From positions 806,001 to 870,000 of the forward strand of contig OY829843.1 in the NCBI GenBank assembly GCA_963691885.1: a DNA stretch of 64,000 nt. Direction: 5' to 3'. The notes under the pieces are model-generated. The model saw nothing but the letters and a program-made list of their open reading frames with translations, was not told where the DNA came from and did no database searches. Below, piece after piece: positions 24,870-33,646 of the stretch. The DNA is from G963691885 sp963691885. GTDB taxonomy: Bacteria > Pseudomonadota > Alphaproteobacteria > UBA8366 > Aestuariispiraceae. The position numbers were made by a program, and so were the translations under genes. Position 1 is the first letter of the stretch; each line of letters begins with the position of its first letter.

Positions 24870-25484
24870 TCAAACCAATCCCAATTCTCTTTCCAGCGCG
24901 CCGCACAACATTTGACCAAGGGTGATATGCATTTCCTGAATACGTGCGGTCGTATCACTGGGCACAATGAGAAGCGGGTCGCAAAGACCAACCATCCTTC
25001 CCCCATCGCGACCGGAAAACCCCATGGTCGCAACCCCCATTTCACGGGCCTGTTCGAGCGCCCGAATGACATTGGGCGATGTTCCCGAGGTCGAGATGCC
25101 GACCAGCAAGTCCCCCGGATCTGCCATGGCAGTAACCTGACGCGCGAAGAGCGCCTCAAACCCCATGTCATTGCCAATCGCCGTCAAACTGGAGGTATCC
25201 GTCGTCAGCGCCATCGCCCGAATGGGGTCTCGGTCCTGGGCAAACCGCACGGCCAGTTCAGTCGCCAGATGCTGTGCATCACCCGCGCTTCCGCCATTGC
25301 CCATGAACATGATTTTACAACCGGCGCGAATGGTTGATGCCCAAAGCGAGAGGGCCTGTATCAAGCCGTCTTCCAGCGCGGCCCGACTGGCCGTCAAGAC
25401 AGCCTGATGTTCGTCCCATTCATTTGTAAAGTATGCCTGATGGTCCATTGGGAAATCCGTTTTGTTCTGGGCGGCGCTCTTCAC
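24870..25484 (-). CDS. SIS-domain sugar isomerase, GmhA-like (phosphoheptose isomerase type)
   Basis: About 204 residues from GTG 25484, which follows GAGGGGG by ten bases; an ATG at 25448 gives 192 residues. It has the SIS fold with the GmhA hallmarks IMFMGNGGSAGDAQHLATEL, TSSLTAIGNDMGFEALFARQV and GISTSGTSPNVIRAL. GmhA turns sedoheptulose 7-phosphate into D-glycero-D-manno-heptose 7-phosphate for lipopolysaccharide core. No other heptose gene is next to it, so a related sugar-phosphate isomerase is possible. It is co-directional with the lactonase-like gene. Confidence 0.85.
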   Translation of the reverse strand: MKSAAQNKTDFPMDHQAYFTNEWDEHQAVLTASRAALEDGLIQALSLWASTIRAGCKIMFMGNGGSAGDAQHLATELAVRFAQDRDPIRAMALTTDTSSLTAIGNDMGFEALFARQVTAMADPGDLLVGISTSGTSPNVIRALEQAREMGVATMGFSGRDGGRMVGLCDPLLIVPSDTTARIQEMHITLGQMLCGALERELGLV

Positions 25485-25638
25485 TCTTGTCAAACCCCCT
25501 CATTGATCGCCTGATCCAGCCCTCTTTGCAACAATTGGATGGGCGCTTAAGAGGGCCCTTGTGCACTGCAGTCGCCAAATATGTGCAGCGCAGCAATCAA
25601 GGCTTTTCCTGTGTTCCTCCGCGGTATATGGTCCATTT

Positions 25639-26397
25639 ATGACAATACAGTTGCAAAAAATTTCGAGATTTCCTGTCAAAGGTCTGTCGGCAGACAATCC
25701 GGAATCGGTGGTGGTTTCACCAGGTGCCGTCATTCCATGGGATCGTCGCTACGGGCTTGCCCATGCGTCCAGCCGGGTCAACAAGACAGAGCCGGAATGG
25801 GTGCCGAAATCGGAATTTCTGATGCTGGCCAAGGATGAAAAACTGGCGCAACTGGGCATCAGTTTTGATGAGGCGGACGAGACGCTTTCCATACTACGCA
25901 AGGGAAAACAGGTCAGTCGGGGGCAACTCACGAGCAAGACCGGTCGCGGGGTCCTGGAAAATTTTCTGGCGGCCTTCTTGCCGGATTTGCCGCGGGGCAA
26001 GCCAAAACTCGTAGAGGCACCACAGGGCCGCAGCTTCTCCGACGTGCCGTCAAACTGGATTTCGATCATCAATCTGGCCTCCGTCCGCGATCTGGAACGG
26101 GTGTTGCGCCAGCCGGTGGATGCGGATCGGTTTCGCGGCAATCTGTATATCGACGGGGCCGATCCCTGGTCAGAATTCACCTGGGTGAACAAGAAGATCC
26201 AGATTGGCGAAGCCACCCTTCATGTTGAAGAGCCAATCGGGCGATGTTCGGCAACCAATGTCGACCCTTCGACCGGTGTTCGCGATCTGAACATCCCGTT
26301 GACCCTGCAAAAAGGGTTCGGGCACATGAATTGCGGCATTTACGCAAAGCTCGTTGAGGGGGGAACCCTAGCGATTGGTGACAACGTCACCCTCTGA
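25639..26397 (+). CDS. MOSC-domain protein
   Basis: The 252-residue protein has a MOSC N-terminal beta-barrel (about 1-110: ISRFPVKGLSADNPESVVV, WDRRYGLAH) and a MOSC domain (about 125-252) ending with GRCSATNVDPSTG, which carries the conserved cysteine expected to bind molybdenum cofactor sulfur, and HMNCGIYAKLVEGG. The family includes mARC/YcbX-type N-hydroxylated compound reductases and sulfur-carrier proteins. The start is ATG 25639; an in-frame extension to 25561 has no ribosome binding site. The role here is unassigned beyond molybdenum-cofactor-linked redox chemistry. Confidence 0.88.
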   Translation: MTIQLQKISRFPVKGLSADNPESVVVSPGAVIPWDRRYGLAHASSRVNKTEPEWVPKSEFLMLAKDEKLAQLGISFDEADETLSILRKGKQVSRGQLTSKTGRGVLENFLAAFLPDLPRGKPKLVEAPQGRSFSDVPSNWISIINLASVRDLERVLRQPVDADRFRGNLYIDGADPWSEFTWVNKKIQIGEATLHVEEPIGRCSATNVDPSTGVRDLNIPLTLQKGFGHMNCGIYAKLVEGGTLAIGDNVTL

Positions 26398-26451
26398 CGA
26401 TCATCTCATCCTGGACGGCACCTGCTCAAGTCCAGCGCAAAGGGGTGACAC

Positions 26452-26745
26452 GTGTTGAATTTGCAATTTGAGGGCAAGTTCTGGATCTATACCGGACCCG
26501 GCGCGTGGCATTTTGTGACGCTGCCGATGGAGACTGCCGAACAAATAAAATTCTTTAGAGAACGGCACCACGGATTCGGTACCGTCCGCGTGACAGCAAT
26601 GATCGGTCAGACCGAATGGAAGACATCCCTCTTCCCGGACAAAGCATCCGGTTCTTTCCTGCTTCCCATCAAGGCGGCGGTCAGGAAAAAAGAAAACCTG
26701 ACTACCGGACAGACCCTCTCAGTATCTATCTCTTTGGATCTGTAA
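26452..26745 (+). CDS. DUF1905 domain protein
   Basis: The 97-residue protein spans one DUF1905 domain, recognisable from FEGKFWIYTGPGAWHFVTLP, the GFGTVRVTAMIGQTEWKTSLFPD middle and the SFLLPIKAAVRKKENLTTGQ end. It is predicted to be a small beta-barrel; function is unknown. The start is GTG 26452, eleven bases after an AGGGG. It follows the MOSC gene by 54 bases on the same strand and converges on the DUF4167 gene. Confidence 0.85.
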   Translation: MLNLQFEGKFWIYTGPGAWHFVTLPMETAEQIKFFRERHHGFGTVRVTAMIGQTEWKTSLFPDKASGSFLLPIKAAVRKKENLTTGQTLSVSISLDL

Positions 26746-26757
26746 AGGAAACGCCAC

Positions 26758-27414
26758 TCAGTCGCCGGAATCCGGTGATGAGACGGCGGCGGCCAGGTCG
26801 GCCGGATTGTTCATCGATGCGGCCCGTGGGGCACGACGGCGACGGGTCTGCGTCTTGCGCGGACGGGTTTCTTTCTCCGGCGCTGCATCTTCGTCATTTG
26901 ATGCATCCGCGGGCACGTTGTCATCATTGGCAAGATCCAAGACCTGCTGGGTAACCGGTTTGCCCCCATCCTGTTCGTCATCCGCTGAACCATCACGGCT
27001 CTTGCGGTCGGCATCGGCCTCTTTTGACTCGGATGTGATCAGGGTTGCTTCCGCACCTTCGTCTTCGGAACGGTTTCCTTTGCCGTCGTCACTGCTCTGT
27101 GCCTCTGCCTCCTGCTCTGCAGCCTGGGCGGCGCGGCGGTTGCGTTGCTCAATATCGGCGTTGGCGATGCGGTAATAATGCTCTGCCCATTGGTAATAAC
27201 TCTCTGCCAGAACCCGGTCCCCAGAAGATGTCGCGTCACGGGCCATCGCCTGGTATTTGTCGTAGATCTGGACCGCGGTGCCCCGGATCCGAACATTCGG
27301 ACCGTTTGAATCAAAGGCCTGACGGTTTGATCCGCCCCGGCGATTATTGTTGTTATTATTGCTTCGGTTGCGGCCGCGTTTCTGGCCCTGAGACTGAGAA
27401 TTATTAGATCGCAT
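26758..27414 (-). CDS. DUF4167 domain protein
   Basis: The 218-residue protein starts with a Gln/Arg/Asn-rich segment including a run of six Asn (about 19-24). The conserved DUF4167 core follows (about 40-95: VRIRGTAVQIYDKYQAMARDA, DRVLAESYYQWAEHYYRIAN), then a long acidic, low-complexity tail that ends basic (RPRKTQTRRRRAPRAA). The family is largely alphaproteobacterial and its basic N-terminus suggests nucleic-acid binding; function is not established. It stands downstream of prfA-prmC, its usual neighbours, but 417 bases after prmC. Confidence 0.9.
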   Translation of the reverse strand: MRSNNSQSQGQKRGRNRSNNNNNNRRGGSNRQAFDSNGPNVRIRGTAVQIYDKYQAMARDATSSGDRVLAESYYQWAEHYYRIANADIEQRNRRAAQAAEQEAEAQSSDDGKGNRSEDEGAEATLITSESKEADADRKSRDGSADDEQDGGKPVTQQVLDLANDDNVPADASNDEDAAPEKETRPRKTQTRRRRAPRAASMNNPADLAAAVSSPDSGD

Positions 27415-27831
27415 ATTAGTTCATCACGTTGTTGATAGATTTGCATTCTCAAGAGGTTTGACGTCTCGAAAACGCTATCGTTCTTGTTCAATGGTTTTCA
27501 GCAAACCAGCCGGATGTCACAGTATCCAAGGCCCTGGAACCACCCCATCAGGTGCGGCATTTTCCAGCAAGCCAATCATGGCACGATTGCAGTATTCCCC
27601 CGCAAAAGGCTTTTGCCTGTTATGTAGGACCCGACCAAGGGCCATACCCATCCCGTCTGATCAAATAGCGTGACCTCGCTAAACGATCGATTTTTTCGAC
27701 GGAAATCCTGAAACAGCTTTTTACAGCTTCTGCAAAGACTATAATCTTCACACCGCAATCAAAAAGGTTTGTATTCAGGAACTTAATAAAAATAACCGTG
27801 AGCTGACCCTTTTCCAAGTCTTTTTTACGTT
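27415..27831. other. 417-base intergenic gap between prmC and the DUF4167 gene
   Basis: No frame here looks coding. The segment could hold a separate promoter and long leader for the DUF4167 gene, since its neighbours are otherwise tightly packed. Short T-rich runs on either strand (for example around 27692 and 27718) are not preceded by a good stem, so I do not call a terminator. Confidence 0.4.
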
Positions 27832-28710
27832 TCACTTTTGAATATTGAAAGAATTAGCCGGGTTTTTCTGACAAAAAACCCCGCGTTCAATTCCCCCCAG
27901 GTCATAACGCGTCCAGACTGACACGAATCCGGAACCAACCGCCAGCTCAGAGACCCTCTTCGCCTGCCCCTGTCCAACCTCCATCACGAGCATGCCCCCC
28001 TGTCGTAAAAACCTGGGAGCCATGGTCGTCAGAATTGGATAAGGGTCCAGACCATCGCCGCCACCATCCAGAGCCAGCATGGGATCAAAGTGCCTTACCT
28101 CCGGCTCCAGCATTGCAATCACATCTGTTTCAATATAGGGCGGATTGCTGACAATCAGATCGAATTCCCCTGTCAGACCCTCGAACCAATTACCGGTTCG
28201 AAACTCTGCGCGATCTTTCAACCCCAACGACTCAGCGTTGTGCGCCGCAGCCTCCACCGCACCGTCCGAAAGATCAATGCCGAGCCCGGTCGCGCCCGAA
28301 AACTCCCTCAATAAGGACAGAAGAATACACCCGCTTCCCGTCCCGAGGTCCAGTATATTGCGGGGCTGTGAGCACCCTTCCCAGGCGACGAGAACCCCTT
28401 CAATCAGTGTTTCCGTATCCGCCCTGGGGTCAAGTGTATCAGGCGTAATCGTGAACCGGTCTTTCCAGAATTCCCGATATCCCAAAATGCGGGACAGGGG
28501 TTCGCGGCCAGCCCGTCGAGCAATAAGCACTTCAACAGCAATCGGGTCATCCACTGGTTCTTCCGGATAGGTCATCAAGTGTGTAAGGCTGCGACCTGTA
28601 ACATGGCTTAGGATCAGGCGCATTTCACGGCGCGCATCCTGTATTCCGGCCTCTGCCAGCCGATTTGCACCGGCCGTTATCAACGCACCCGTCTCAACCG
28701 ATGACACCAT
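27832..28710 (-). CDS. prmC: Release factor glutamine methyltransferase PrmC (HemK)
   Basis: The 292-residue enzyme methylates the Gln of the GGQ motif in peptide-chain release factors. The N-terminal helical domain (about 1-90) is followed by the SAM-binding motif ILDLGTGSGCILLSLL (about 119-134) and the substrate-amide motif VSNPPYIETDV (about 185-195). It is directly downstream of its substrate's gene prfA, one base apart. Confidence 0.97.
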   Translation of the reverse strand: MVSSVETGALITAGANRLAEAGIQDARREMRLILSHVTGRSLTHLMTYPEEPVDDPIAVEVLIARRAGREPLSRILGYREFWKDRFTITPDTLDPRADTETLIEGVLVAWEGCSQPRNILDLGTGSGCILLSLLREFSGATGLGIDLSDGAVEAAAHNAESLGLKDRAEFRTGNWFEGLTGEFDLIVSNPPYIETDVIAMLEPEVRHFDPMLALDGGGDGLDPYPILTTMAPRFLRQGGMLVMEVGQGQAKRVSELAVGSGFVSVWTRYDLGGIERGVFCQKNPANSFNIQK

Positions 28711-28711
28711 G

Positions 28712-29797
28712 TCAGGCAGCGGAATCCGAAAGGCTTACGAGACGGGCGGTCTGGTCTTCCAGTTCCAGCGCGTCGATCACCTCATCCAGCGCTTCACCGA
28801 TCATCATTTTATCCAGCTTGTACAGGGTCAGGTTGATGCGATGGTCAGTCACGCGCCCTTGCGGGAAATTATAGGTTCGTATGCGTTCCGAGCGATCGCC
28901 GGACCCAACCTGGTCACGACGATCGGCCGCGCGCTCAGCTGCCTGGCGGTCCCGTTCCACCTCAAACATCCGGGCCATCAGCACTTTCATGGCCTTTGCC
29001 CGGTTCTTGTGTTGCGATTTCTCGTCCTGGCACTGAACCACGATACCGGTTGGCAAATGGGTAATGCGCACTGCACTGTCGGTCGTGTTCACATGCTGAC
29101 CACCGGCGCCCTGTGATCGATAGGTATCAATGCGCAGGTCCTTTTCATCGATACTGACATCCACCTCTTCAGCTTCCGGCAGCACGGCAACTGTCGCCGC
29201 AGATGTGTGAATGCGTCCGCCGCTTTCGGTTACCGGCACCCGTTGTACGCGATGGACGCCGCTCTCATATTTCATTCGCCCATAGACATCACTTCCGGTG
29301 ATTGAGGCGGTGATCTGGTTAAAGCCGCCGAGGTCTGTCTCGCTGCCGTCAATGACCTCCATCCGCCATCCCTGAAGACCGGCATATTTCTGATACATCC
29401 GAAACAGATCGCCGGCAAACAGACTGGCCTCGTCCCCACCGGTACCGGCCCGGATCTCGACAATGACGTTCCGGCGATCGGCCTCATCCCGGGGCAGCAG
29501 CATGACCTGCAATTCCATCTCCAGTTCCGGCAACCGTTCCTTGAGGGCCAGTTGTTCCGCCTGGGCCAGATCCCGCATTTCCTTGTCAGAGTCCGGATCG
29601 GCGATCATTTCCGCCAGATCTGCCATCTCGGATTCAGCCGATCTGAATTCAGCTATCTTCTCAACAATCGGCGATATCTCGGAAAATTCCTTGGACAGCT
29701 CCATGAATTCCTGAGACTCCAGCGCCCCACTGGACAGTCTGTCTGAAAGCTCCTGAGAGCGCGCGGTTACCCGGTCCAGCCTGTCACGCCAACTCAT
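28712..29797 (-). CDS. prfA: Peptide chain release factor 1
   Basis: The 361-residue RF1 terminates translation at UAA and UAG. It has the GGQ motif (about 232-234, in RSQGAGGQHVNTTDSAVRI) and the conserved HRVQRVPVTESGGRIHTSAATVAVLPE stretch; the PxT-type recognition loop lies before it. Length is standard. Its ATG overlaps the TGA of hemA (ATGA), so the two are translationally coupled. Confidence 0.98.
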   Translation of the reverse strand: MSWRDRLDRVTARSQELSDRLSSGALESQEFMELSKEFSEISPIVEKIAEFRSAESEMADLAEMIADPDSDKEMRDLAQAEQLALKERLPELEMELQVMLLPRDEADRRNVIVEIRAGTGGDEASLFAGDLFRMYQKYAGLQGWRMEVIDGSETDLGGFNQITASITGSDVYGRMKYESGVHRVQRVPVTESGGRIHTSAATVAVLPEAEEVDVSIDEKDLRIDTYRSQGAGGQHVNTTDSAVRITHLPTGIVVQCQDEKSQHKNRAKAMKVLMARMFEVERDRQAAERAADRRDQVGSGDRSERIRTYNFPQGRVTDHRINLTLYKLDKMMIGEALDEVIDALELEDQTARLVSLSDSAA

Positions 29798-31122
29798 GAA
29801 TTCTTCCCATCCTGTTTGTCACTATCAGCCCCTTGATCCTGGCCATCCTCAAAACTCAAATGAAAGAGGCGTGCCAGCACACGGTTCACGGTAATCGTGT
29901 CTCGCAAGTCAGCAACATCGCCCTCTTGTGCGATACTGCGCAAGGTTTCACTGGGTTCGTGCAGCAGTCGATTAATCAGCAAACGGCTGATTTCCTCTGC
30001 ATCCGCATGGGGGTGCCCCTCCAGAAGTTCGCGCCGGATCGCTTCAAAATGTTGACGGAGGGATACCAGCGCGGGGACACCTTCCAATGCCGCACGGGAC
30101 TTGCGGAATTGAACCAGGCCTTCGCTGACCATTCGAGACGCCTCACTCGCCGCCTCGCCCCGACCGTATTCCCCCTCACGCGCAAGCCGTTCCACATCTT
30201 CCAGCGTATAAAGGAAGGCATTGTCCAACCCACCAATCGCCGGGTCGATATCGGCGGGAATACCGCAGTCGAACAGCACCATACGCGCACGTCGCCGCGC
30301 CTTTAAGGCCTGTTCAATCATCGCCCGGTCAATCAGATAACGCCCGGTGCTGGATGCGGTGACGATAATGTCCGCCTCCCGCAGGACATCATCAAGGCGT
30401 TCCATCGGCGCAAAATGACAATCCGCCCGGCGCGCCGCCCGCTCCACCCTGCGCGATGTTCCCGTCATGGTGACACGTTGCAAACCGGCAAGACGGAACT
30501 GCTTCAATAACAGATCGCCAACATCCCCCAGCCCGACGAGCAGCATGCGGGTGCTCGACAGATCCCCGTAGAGGTCTTTTGCAACCTGAATGGCGGCAGA
30601 GGCGACGGTGACCGCCCCTTCCCCGATACTCGTATCCGTGCGAACCGTTTTCGCCAATTGAAATGTCGCTTGGTACAGCCCATCCAGTTCCGGTCCGATC
30701 ATGCCTGCGGCCTTCGACGTGCCGACAGAATCCTTGACCTGCCCCAAAACCTGGCTTTCCCCGATCACCTGACTTTCCAGCGCACAGGCGACCCGGAACA
30801 CGTGATGGATCGCATCATCATCATAACGTCTGATCAGATTTTCGCTGACGGTCTTTCGTCCGGCACCCACGCGCTCAGCAATAAGGGTTTCGATTTGCCG
30901 TGTTGCCTCTTCAGGGGCCTCTGCCGCTATCTGAAACTCAATCCTGTCGCAGGTGGAGATAATGACCGCCTGCCCTATTCCCAAATCCCGTAATTTTTCC
31001 AATATTCCTGTAGAATTCTCTTCTTCGATATAGAGCCGGTCCCGAAAGCCGGCATCGGCAGATTGATGATTGGCACCAATCACCGCAAAACGGGGCTGCG
31101 TTATCGTGCGGGCCTCATTCAT
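29794..31122 (-). CDS. hemA: Glutamyl-tRNA reductase
   Basis: The 442-residue enzyme makes glutamate-1-semialdehyde from glutamyl-tRNA, the first step of the C5 tetrapyrrole route. The catalytic Cys58 is in IISTCDRIEF, where most members have STCNR. The HHVFRVACALESQVIGESQVLGQVK helix, an NADPH-binding domain (VGLGDVGDLL) and the helical dimerisation domain are all present. Many alphaproteobacteria use 5-aminolevulinate synthase (Shemin route) instead, so the enzyme suggests this organism uses the C5 route. Its start overlaps the end of hisS and its end overlaps prfA. Confidence 0.95.
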   Translation of the reverse strand: MNEARTITQPRFAVIGANHQSADAGFRDRLYIEEENSTGILEKLRDLGIGQAVIISTCDRIEFQIAAEAPEEATRQIETLIAERVGAGRKTVSENLIRRYDDDAIHHVFRVACALESQVIGESQVLGQVKDSVGTSKAAGMIGPELDGLYQATFQLAKTVRTDTSIGEGAVTVASAAIQVAKDLYGDLSSTRMLLVGLGDVGDLLLKQFRLAGLQRVTMTGTSRRVERAARRADCHFAPMERLDDVLREADIIVTASSTGRYLIDRAMIEQALKARRRARMVLFDCGIPADIDPAIGGLDNAFLYTLEDVERLAREGEYGRGEAASEASRMVSEGLVQFRKSRAALEGVPALVSLRQHFEAIRRELLEGHPHADAEEISRLLINRLLHEPSETLRSIAQEGDVADLRDTITVNRVLARLFHLSFEDGQDQGADSDKQDGKNS

Positions 31123-32371
31123 TGCCGGAGGTCAGGTCTTTGAGATAGGCGGAAAGACCATCCAGCGAAACCTGCGTCTGAACACTGGCATCCAGATCCT
31201 TGACCTGAATGGTATTGCCCGCCAGTTCATCATCGCCGAGGAACAACGCAACGCGGGCATCAATTTTATCGCTGCGCTTCATCCGTTTTTTCATGTTTCC
31301 TGAAAACGCGATATCAACCCTGAGACCCTCTCTTCGCAATTGATCAACAATGGCAAAGGCGGCTTTTTCCGCTGCCTCGCCCAGGGGCACAAAGGCAATC
31401 GGGCGTGCCGGGGCCGGTGGCTCACTGGCCAGCATGGAGAGGCGCTCAATCCCTGCCGCCCATCCAACACCTGGCGTGGGTTGCCCGCCCATCATCTGCA
31501 TCAGACCGTCATATCGGCCGCCGGCCATCACCGTCCCCTGGGATCCAAGATCCGTCGTGGTGAATTCAAAGGCGGTGTGACAGTAATAATCCAGACCGCG
31601 CACCAATCTGGGGTTCAGCGTGTAGGCGATACCGAGCCTGTCCAGACAGTCCTTCACGGTTGCAAAAAACGCTGTACTCTCCTCATTCAGAAAATCCGTG
31701 TAAAGAGGCGCGTCTGCCACAATCGCGCGATCCCCCTGGTCCTTCGAATCCAGGATTCTCATCGGATTGCGATCGAGGCGGGCTATGCTTTCCTCGGAAA
31801 GTGCACCTTTGTGTTGCTCGAAATAGGCAACAAGCGCTGTGCGGTAAGCCGTCCGGCTTTCGACATCGCCCAACGTGTTAAGTTCAAGGACGGTACGTCC
31901 CTTCAATCCAAGACCGTCCAGTATGGCCGAGCCACAGGCGATCACCTCTATGTCGCCCAGCGGTTGGGCAGCCCCGATCAACTCAACACCGATCTGGTGA
32001 AACTGGCGCATCCGACCCTTTTGCGGCTTTTCATATCGGAACATGGGGCCCGCATAGAAATACCGAACCGGAATGTTCTGGGCGAGGCCGTTTGACATGA
32101 AGGCCCGGCACACACCTGCCGTATTTTCGGGCCGCAGGGTTATTTCTTCATCCCCCTTATCGGTGAAGGTATACATCTCTTTGGTAACAACATCGGACGT
32201 ATCACCGAGCGTGCGCTTGAAAACCTGTGTGAATTCAAAAATGGGGGTCTGAACCGGATCATAACCATAGGCAAAGGCGATATCGCGCGCGGTATCGGCG
32301 ACATGATTGTGACGCCGAAAATCCTCCGGCAATAGGTCATGGGTACCACGGACGGGCTGAAGTGCCGCCAT
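31115..32371 (-). CDS. hisS: Histidyl-tRNA synthetase
   Basis: The 418-residue class II synthetase starts at ATG 32371 with GGAG eight bases upstream; an in-frame TTG at 32383 has less support. Visible motifs are the PVRGTHDLLPED N-terminus, a GPMFRYEKPQKGRMRQFHQIGVE motif 2, the LVRGLDYYCHTAFEF histidine A motif, and GRYDGLM. A C-terminal anticodon-binding domain (about 325-418) follows. The last eight bases overlap the start of hemA. Confidence 0.98.
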   Translation of the reverse strand: MAALQPVRGTHDLLPEDFRRHNHVADTARDIAFAYGYDPVQTPIFEFTQVFKRTLGDTSDVVTKEMYTFTDKGDEEITLRPENTAGVCRAFMSNGLAQNIPVRYFYAGPMFRYEKPQKGRMRQFHQIGVELIGAAQPLGDIEVIACGSAILDGLGLKGRTVLELNTLGDVESRTAYRTALVAYFEQHKGALSEESIARLDRNPMRILDSKDQGDRAIVADAPLYTDFLNEESTAFFATVKDCLDRLGIAYTLNPRLVRGLDYYCHTAFEFTTTDLGSQGTVMAGGRYDGLMQMMGGQPTPGVGWAAGIERLSMLASEPPAPARPIAFVPLGEAAEKAAFAIVDQLRREGLRVDIAFSGNMKKRMKRSDKIDARVALFLGDDELAGNTIQVKDLDASVQTQVSLDGLSAYLKDLTSGNE

Positions 32372-32396
32372 TACAAACTCCAATCAAATTTTTGAG

Positions 32397-33521
32397 CTAT
32401 TCAGCGGCGTGCTTGTCGGCCGCTTTTTCCGCTTCGATTTCCCGGGCCTTCTCTTCAACGAGAGAGACCAGATGGTCAACGATATTATCGTCTTTCAGAC
32501 GATGATCCGGTTGTCCCGCGATATAAACCTGATGGGTTCCGCGCCCACCACCGGTGAAGCCGATATCGGTTTCCCGTGCTTCGCCCGGTCCATTTACAAC
32601 ACAGCCAATGACCGAAACTGTCATGGGGGTCGTGATGTGAGACAGGCGATCCTCAAGAACACGGACGGTTTCAATCACATTGAATTGCTGGCGCGCACAG
32701 GATGGACAAGAAATCACGTTCACACCACGATGGCGCAAGTTGAGTGATTTCAGAATATCGAACCCGACTTTCACCTCTTCGACCGGGTCAGCGGAAAGCG
32801 ACACACGGAGCGTATCCCCGATCCCGGCCCAAAGCAGGGATCCAATCCCGACGGAGCTTTTGATTGTACCTGCCCGCAGGCCACCTGCCTCTGTCACACC
32901 CAAATGTAGGGGATAATCGCAGGCTTCAGCCAGACCGTGATACGCCGCAACGGCCAGAAAAACATCTGACGCCTTCACACTGATTTTGAAGTCGAAGAAA
33001 TCCTGATCCTCCAGGATACGTGCGTGATCCAGCGCGCTTTCCACCATGGCTTCGGGGACAGGCTCGCCATACCGTTCAAGCAGATCCTTCTCCAGCGAGC
33101 CTGCATTAACGCCGATCCGCATGGAACACCCATGATCCTTGGCGGCCTTTACGACCTCACCAACCCGATCAGCACTGCCAATGTTGCCGGGATTGATCCG
33201 CAGGCAGGCTGCGCCGGCTTCCGCCGCTTCAATGGCGCGTTTGTAGTGAAAATGGATATCGGCAACGATTGGGACATCAACCAAAGGCACGATCTTGGCA
33301 AGTGCAGCGGTCGATTCCTCATCCGGGCAAGACACCCGAACAATATCGGCCCCCGCCTCTGTGCATGCCCGGATCTGTTCAACCGTCGCATTCACATCAG
33401 ATGTCAGCGTATTGGTCATGGTTTGAACGGAAATAGGCGCATCACCGCCAACAGGAACCGACCCGACCATAATCTGGCGCGACTTTCGACGGTATATATC
33501 TCGATACGGACGGACGCTCAT
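32397..33521 (-). CDS. ispG: 4-hydroxy-3-methylbut-2-enyl diphosphate synthase
   Basis: The 374-residue iron-sulfur enzyme of the MEP isoprenoid route converts MEcPP to HMBPP. The N-terminal TIM barrel (GSVPVGGDAPISVQTMTNT) is followed by the [4Fe-4S] domain, with ligands Cys272 and Cys275 (ISCPSC) and Cys307 (IGCVVNGPGE). ATG 33521 is preferred; upstream codons to 33572 lack a good start signal. It is 25 bases upstream of hisS, in the same operon. Confidence 0.97.
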   Translation of the reverse strand: MSVRPYRDIYRRKSRQIMVGSVPVGGDAPISVQTMTNTLTSDVNATVEQIRACTEAGADIVRVSCPDEESTAALAKIVPLVDVPIVADIHFHYKRAIEAAEAGAACLRINPGNIGSADRVGEVVKAAKDHGCSMRIGVNAGSLEKDLLERYGEPVPEAMVESALDHARILEDQDFFDFKISVKASDVFLAVAAYHGLAEACDYPLHLGVTEAGGLRAGTIKSSVGIGSLLWAGIGDTLRVSLSADPVEEVKVGFDILKSLNLRHRGVNVISCPSCARQQFNVIETVRVLEDRLSHITTPMTVSVIGCVVNGPGEARETDIGFTGGGRGTHQVYIAGQPDHRLKDDNIVDHLVSLVEEKAREIEAEKAADKHAAE

Positions 33522-33646
33522 CCTGAAAACCTTATCTGTTCTGCCTTGCACCCGGCGCCGATCGCCGGTCAATGGAGCCTGTTAAAGATGCGATTTTCGG
33601 AACAAAAGATCAAGAAAAAGCCAGTCTCGAGACACAGATAATACAT

